Source: JBCBWG01 sp964579305
Lineage (GTDB): Bacteria > Pseudomonadota > Alphaproteobacteria > Rhizobiales > Hyphomicrobiaceae
Length of the DNA: 16,084 nucleotides
NCBI GenBank assembly: GCA_964579305.1
Contig: CAZOGY010000086.1
Coordinates: forward strand, 1 to 16,084
Direction of reading: 5' to 3'
Position 1 is the stretch's first letter. Each line of letters starts with the position of its first letter. A model generated the notes under the pieces. That model had not been told where the DNA came from. It searched no databases and was given only the letters and a program-made list of their open reading frames with translations. Both the position numbers and the translations under genes were made by a program. Below are positions 14,008 to 16,084 of the stretch, piece by piece.

Positions 14008-14568
14008 GTGAGCACAGCCCAGGCAATGCCGGATCATGCCCCGGCCCTCGTACTGAACGCCGATTTTCGGCCGCTCAGCTACTATCCGTTGTCGTTGTGG
14101 AGTTGGCAGGAAACGGTCAAAGCCGTCTTCCTCGACCGCGTGAACATCGTATCGGAATACGACCACTACGTGCGCAGCCCTAACTTTGAGATGCGGCTGC
14201 CGTCGGTGGTCTCTCTGAAAGAGTATGTGAAGCCGGCGCTGTATCCAGCGTTCACGCGCTTCAACGTGTTCCTTCGGGACCGGTTCTCTTGCCAGTACTG
14301 CGGTGCAAAGTCGGAATTGACGTTTGACCACTTGATCCCGCGGTCTCGCGGCGGGCTCACGAAGTGGGACAACGTCGTGACGGCTTGCTCGCCGTGCAAC
14401 CTGCGTAAAGCCAACCACATGCCCGAGAAAATCGGGATGTTGCCGAAGCAGAAGCCGTATCGGCCAACGGTGTTCGAGTTGCATCGCAACGGGCGCTCGT
14501 TCCCGCCGAACTATCTGCACGAGAGCTGGTTGGACTATCTGTATTGGGATAGCGAACTGGAGCCTTGA
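14008..14568 (+). CDS. HNH endonuclease family protein
   Basis: A 186-residue stand-alone HNH protein of a type found widely in alphaproteobacterial chromosomes, with no settled biological role. GTG 14008 is chosen because GGGAAG lies upstream; the next ATG (14026) has no ribosome site. An N-terminal conserved segment ALVLNADFRPLSYYPLSLWS (13-32) precedes the nuclease domain. The zinc-binding pairs are C95-x-x-C98 and C127-x-x-C130. Between them lie FDHLIPRSRGG (106-116, with the metal-binding Asp107-His108) and WDNVV (120-124, Asn122), so all HNH residues are intact. After the motif the protein runs on with PKQKPYRPT and ends at ELEP. There is no methyltransferase beside it, so it is not an obvious restriction pair. 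A terminator follows at 14624. Confidence 0.88.
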   Translation: MSTAQAMPDHAPALVLNADFRPLSYYPLSLWSWQETVKAVFLDRVNIVSEYDHYVRSPNFEMRLPSVVSLKEYVKPALYPAFTRFNVFLRDRFSCQYCGAKSELTFDHLIPRSRGGLTKWDNVVTACSPCNLRKANHMPEKIGMLPKQKPYRPTVFELHRNGRSFPPNYLHESWLDYLYWDSELEP

Positions 14569-14581
14569 TCGGGGTCTGGAT

Positions 14582-14596
14582 CGCTCTGAGAGAGCG
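14582..14596 (+). other. Small perfect hairpin after the HNH gene
   Basis: CGCTCT (14582-14587) and AGAGCG (14591-14596) pair around a 3-base loop, 13 bases after the stop. No T-run; the true terminator lies further on. Confidence 0.35.
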
Positions 14597-14623
14597 TAGA
14601 CGTCCGCGCCCGTCAGCTTGAGG

Positions 14624-14656
14624 AGGCCTGCGCTTTGTCGCGGGCCTTTTCTATTT
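14624..14656 (+). terminator. Rho-independent terminator after the HNH gene
   Basis: AGGCCTGCG (14624-14632) pairs with CGCGGGCCT (14639-14647) with one wobble and a 6-base loop, followed by TTTTCTATTT. It separates the HNH gene from the BKACE gene and implies that the latter has its own promoter. Confidence 0.8.
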
Positions 14657-14728
14657 GCGCGCCTTGGGCCAACGTGTTCTGCGAGAAATGCCGGCGATCA
14701 GATGCGGCAGTGGAACGGAGGACGCCCG

Positions 14729-15619
14729 ATGTCAGCGCAAAAACCAACGATCTTGTCGTGTGCCGTTACGGGCACGTTTGGCAGCCGGGAGCAGAATCCG
14801 ACGTTGCCGGTGACGCCAGAAGAGATTGCAAACGACTGCATTGCCGCGGCGCAGGCCGGCGCTGCAATCTGCCATATCCACGTTCGCGAGCCGGAAACCG
14901 GCAAGCCAAGTATGCGGCTTGAGTACTATCGCGAAGTCGTCAAGCGGATTGACGACAGCGGGGTCGATTTTATCGTCAACCTGACGACCGGGCCGGGCGG
15001 GCGGTACATGCCGAGCGACGATGACCCGGCCGTCGCGGGTCCTGGCACGGTTCTGACGACACCGGAGATCCGGACCGAGCATATTGTCGAGCTGAAGCCC
15101 GAGATCTGCACGCTCGACCTCAATACGAACTGGTTTGGCGGCGGTGCGGTGATCAACTCGCCCAAGAGCATCACGGCGATGGCCGGGCGGATCTATGCGG
15201 CGGGTGTGAAGCCGGAGCTGGAAGTGTTCGACACTGGCGATATCGCGATCGCGCATGATCTCATCGCGGATGGGACGCTCAAAACGCCAGCGCTGTTCCA
15301 GATCGTCACCGGCATCAAATACGGGTTTATTTCGTCGCCGCAGTCGATGATGCATGCGCTGTCCTTGTTACCGAAGGATTGCGAGTGGGCCGCGTTCGGG
15401 GCGAGCCGGCACGCCTTTACGATGTTGGCACAAGCGTTCGTGCTCGGCGGCCACTGCCGGATCGGGATGGAGGACACGCTTTATATCGAGCGCGGCGTGA
15501 AGACGAACGGCAACCGGCCGCTGGTCGAAAAAGCCGTCCGCATCATCACCGAGCTCGGCGGCAAGGTCGCAACGCCCAATGAGGCGCGCGAACTGCTCGG
15601 TCTGCCTCAGCGGGGGTGA
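14729..15619 (+). CDS. BKACE family protein (3-keto-5-aminohexanoate cleavage enzyme-like, DUF849)
   Basis: A 296-residue beta-keto acid cleavage enzyme. The family condenses a beta-keto acid with acetyl-CoA and splits it into acetoacetate and a new CoA ester, using a zinc ion in a TIM barrel. ATG 14729 is preferred because a CGGAGG site precedes it; the frame stays open upstream to 14618 without family similarity. Zinc ligands are visible in ICHIHVREPETGKPS (47-61; His49 and His51) and in GMEDT (246-250; Glu248). NLTTGPGGRYMP (84-95), CTLDLNTNWFG (127-137), and FGASRHAF (223-230) are also typical. Lysine-fermentation genes (kamA, kdd, kal) are absent, so the substrate is probably not 3-keto-5-aminohexanoate. 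Other BKACE members act on dehydrocarnitine, beta-ketoglutarate and related acids. Substrate is unassigned. Confidence 0.9.
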   Translation: MSAQKPTILSCAVTGTFGSREQNPTLPVTPEEIANDCIAAAQAGAAICHIHVREPETGKPSMRLEYYREVVKRIDDSGVDFIVNLTTGPGGRYMPSDDDPAVAGPGTVLTTPEIRTEHIVELKPEICTLDLNTNWFGGGAVINSPKSITAMAGRIYAAGVKPELEVFDTGDIAIAHDLIADGTLKTPALFQIVTGIKYGFISSPQSMMHALSLLPKDCEWAAFGASRHAFTMLAQAFVLGGHCRIGMEDTLYIERGVKTNGNRPLVEKAVRIITELGGKVATPNEARELLGLPQRG

Positions 15620-15670
15620 TCGTGAGGCGGTCTTCGGACCGATGCGTGGCGCGTGCGGCATCGTTGCTTG

Positions 15671-15699
15671 GTGACGGTGCCGCAAGGTCTGGCTATAAG
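15671..15699 (+). promoter_or_regulatory. Candidate sigma-70 promoter of the small membrane-protein gene
   Basis: GTGACG (15671-15676, 4 of 6 matches) and TATAAG (15694-15699, 5 of 6) are separated by exactly 17 bases. Transcription would begin near 15706, inside the loop of the dyad, about 32 bases before the ATG. The -10 lies in the left arm of the dyad. Confidence 0.55.
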
Positions 15700-15725
15700 T
15701 TTACTTAGTCAGTCAACTTATAGCC
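15691..15725. promoter_or_regulatory. Probable operator: perfect 11-bp inverted repeat over the promoter
   Basis: GGCTATAAGTT (15691-15701) and AACTTATAGCC (15715-15725) are exact reverse complements around a 13-base centre containing CTTAGTCAGTC. The dyad covers the -10 and the predicted start site, so a bound dimer would block transcription. The size and the TTGACTGACT-like centre resemble TetR-family operators. No TetR gene is visible in the window. It could also be an RNA hairpin, but no T-run follows. Confidence 0.6.
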
Positions 15726-15737
15726 CTGGGAATTTGC

Positions 15738-15983
15738 ATGAGCATGGCCGATCAGCCCCGCCGCCCCTTGCATGACCGCATCATCCGCGCCATCCCGATC
15801 GTGGGATTTGCTGCACGGCTTATGGAAGAAAACCGTCCCTACGCCCTGGTGGTCTTGCTCGTCAACGTGATCATGGCGATTGCGCTGGCCGTCATCTTCT
15901 TTGGCTTCCCGGCTCTGATCACCGCAATGCTCGTGATTACAGGCATCGTCTTTGTCATGCTGCTCTTGACGACCCGCGGTTAG
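15738..15983 (+). CDS. Small two-helix membrane protein, unrecognised
   Basis: An 81-residue protein that I cannot assign to a family. It has a basic, Arg-rich N-terminus (residues 1-33) with an amphipathic HDRIIRAIPIVGFAARLM stretch. Two hydrophobic helices follow at about 34-54 and 57-77, joined by a very short turn (GFP), and it ends TTRG. This predicts a helical hairpin in the inner membrane with both ends cytoplasmic. GGGAA lies 6 bases before ATG 15738; an ATG two codons later is also possible. The gene is 118 bases after the BKACE gene and directly behind a promoter with an apparent operator, so it is probably regulated independently. Confidence 0.7.
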   Translation: MSMADQPRRPLHDRIIRAIPIVGFAARLMEENRPYALVVLLVNVIMAIALAVIFFGFPALITAMLVITGIVFVMLLLTTRG

Positions 15984-16052
15984 GTCCGCGGCACTTCAAG
16001 CGTGTCGCATGAAATGCGCCTCGCTTTGCCTCTGTTGCGCTCACGGGCCATT

Positions 16053-16078
16053 GGCCCTCCGCGGGGGCGGGCCGTTTT
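16053..16078 (+). terminator. Possible terminator after the small membrane-protein gene
   Basis: GGCCC (16053-16057) can pair with GGGCC (16069-16073), with partial pairing inside, followed by GTTTTC. An alternative GGGCC-ATT-GGCCC hairpin (16045-16057) competes with it. Weak and close to the window edge. Confidence 0.3.
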
Positions 16079-16084
16079 CGTGTC

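Noticed and set aside
13827..14183. A 118-codon plus-strand frame overlapping the HNH start
   Set aside because: It overlaps a well-supported gene in another frame and has no convincing ribosome site or family pattern.
1..16084. CRISPR array, prophage, insertion sequence or toxin-antitoxin system
   Set aside because: No regularly spaced repeats, transposase, integrase, phage structural genes or typical toxin-antitoxin pairs were seen.

Overview
The window is GC-rich bacterial chromosome, about 16 kb with two 100-base N gaps. It most likely comes from an alphaproteobacterium, and I lean towards Hyphomicrobiales-like lineages. The evidence is the ffh / rpsP / rimM cluster, gluQ, a DUF2189 membrane protein, an S16 protein with an Ala/Glu-rich tail, and a BKACE (DUF849) enzyme. 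Genus cannot be read from the sequence. The two gaps have identical length and look like scaffolding placeholders, so this is probably a draft or metagenome assembly and the true distances there are unknown.

Left part (1-2688, all minus strand): a membrane-anchored DM13-domain protein cut by the window edge, a secreted PQQ-dependent sugar dehydrogenase, and a DUF2189 membrane protein. The first two form a plausible cell-envelope redox pair. Divergent from these is ridA (2887-3267), then a 424-base gene-free stretch with a GC-rich dyad, then sucC-sucD (3692-5828), the two subunits of succinyl-CoA synthetase, closed by a clear rho-independent terminator. After a promoter-bearing intergenic region comes an isolated ferric-iron-type periplasmic binding protein (6222-7319) with no permease or ATPase beside it.

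Centre (7730-10929, minus strand): the translation / protein-export operon, read right to left as ffh, a GNAT acetyltransferase, rpsP, rimM. rimM runs into the first N gap. The usual next genes, trmD and rplS, are not seen and may lie in the gap or elsewhere. Upstream of ffh is an unrecognised 180-residue gene (11191-11733, minus), then the second gap, then gluQ (minus), which loses only its last residues to that gap.

Right part (12895-16084, plus strand): an AlkA-type DNA glycosylase, a 351-base intergenic region with dispersed-repeat-like elements, an HNH endonuclease with a terminator, a BKACE-family enzyme, and an 81-residue two-helix membrane protein. That last gene has a perfect 11-bp dyad sitting on a good sigma-70 -10 element, an apparent operator.

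Most genes are housekeeping or common alphaproteobacterial families. I found no defence island, CRISPR array, prophage, insertion sequence, rRNA or tRNA. The less ordinary signals are the 15.7 kb operator, a degenerate repeat shared by two intergenic regions (7.5 kb and 13.7 kb), a 21-bp tandem duplication ahead of the glycosylase, a GluQ zinc site lacking one expected cysteine, and the acetyltransferase coupled to ffh.
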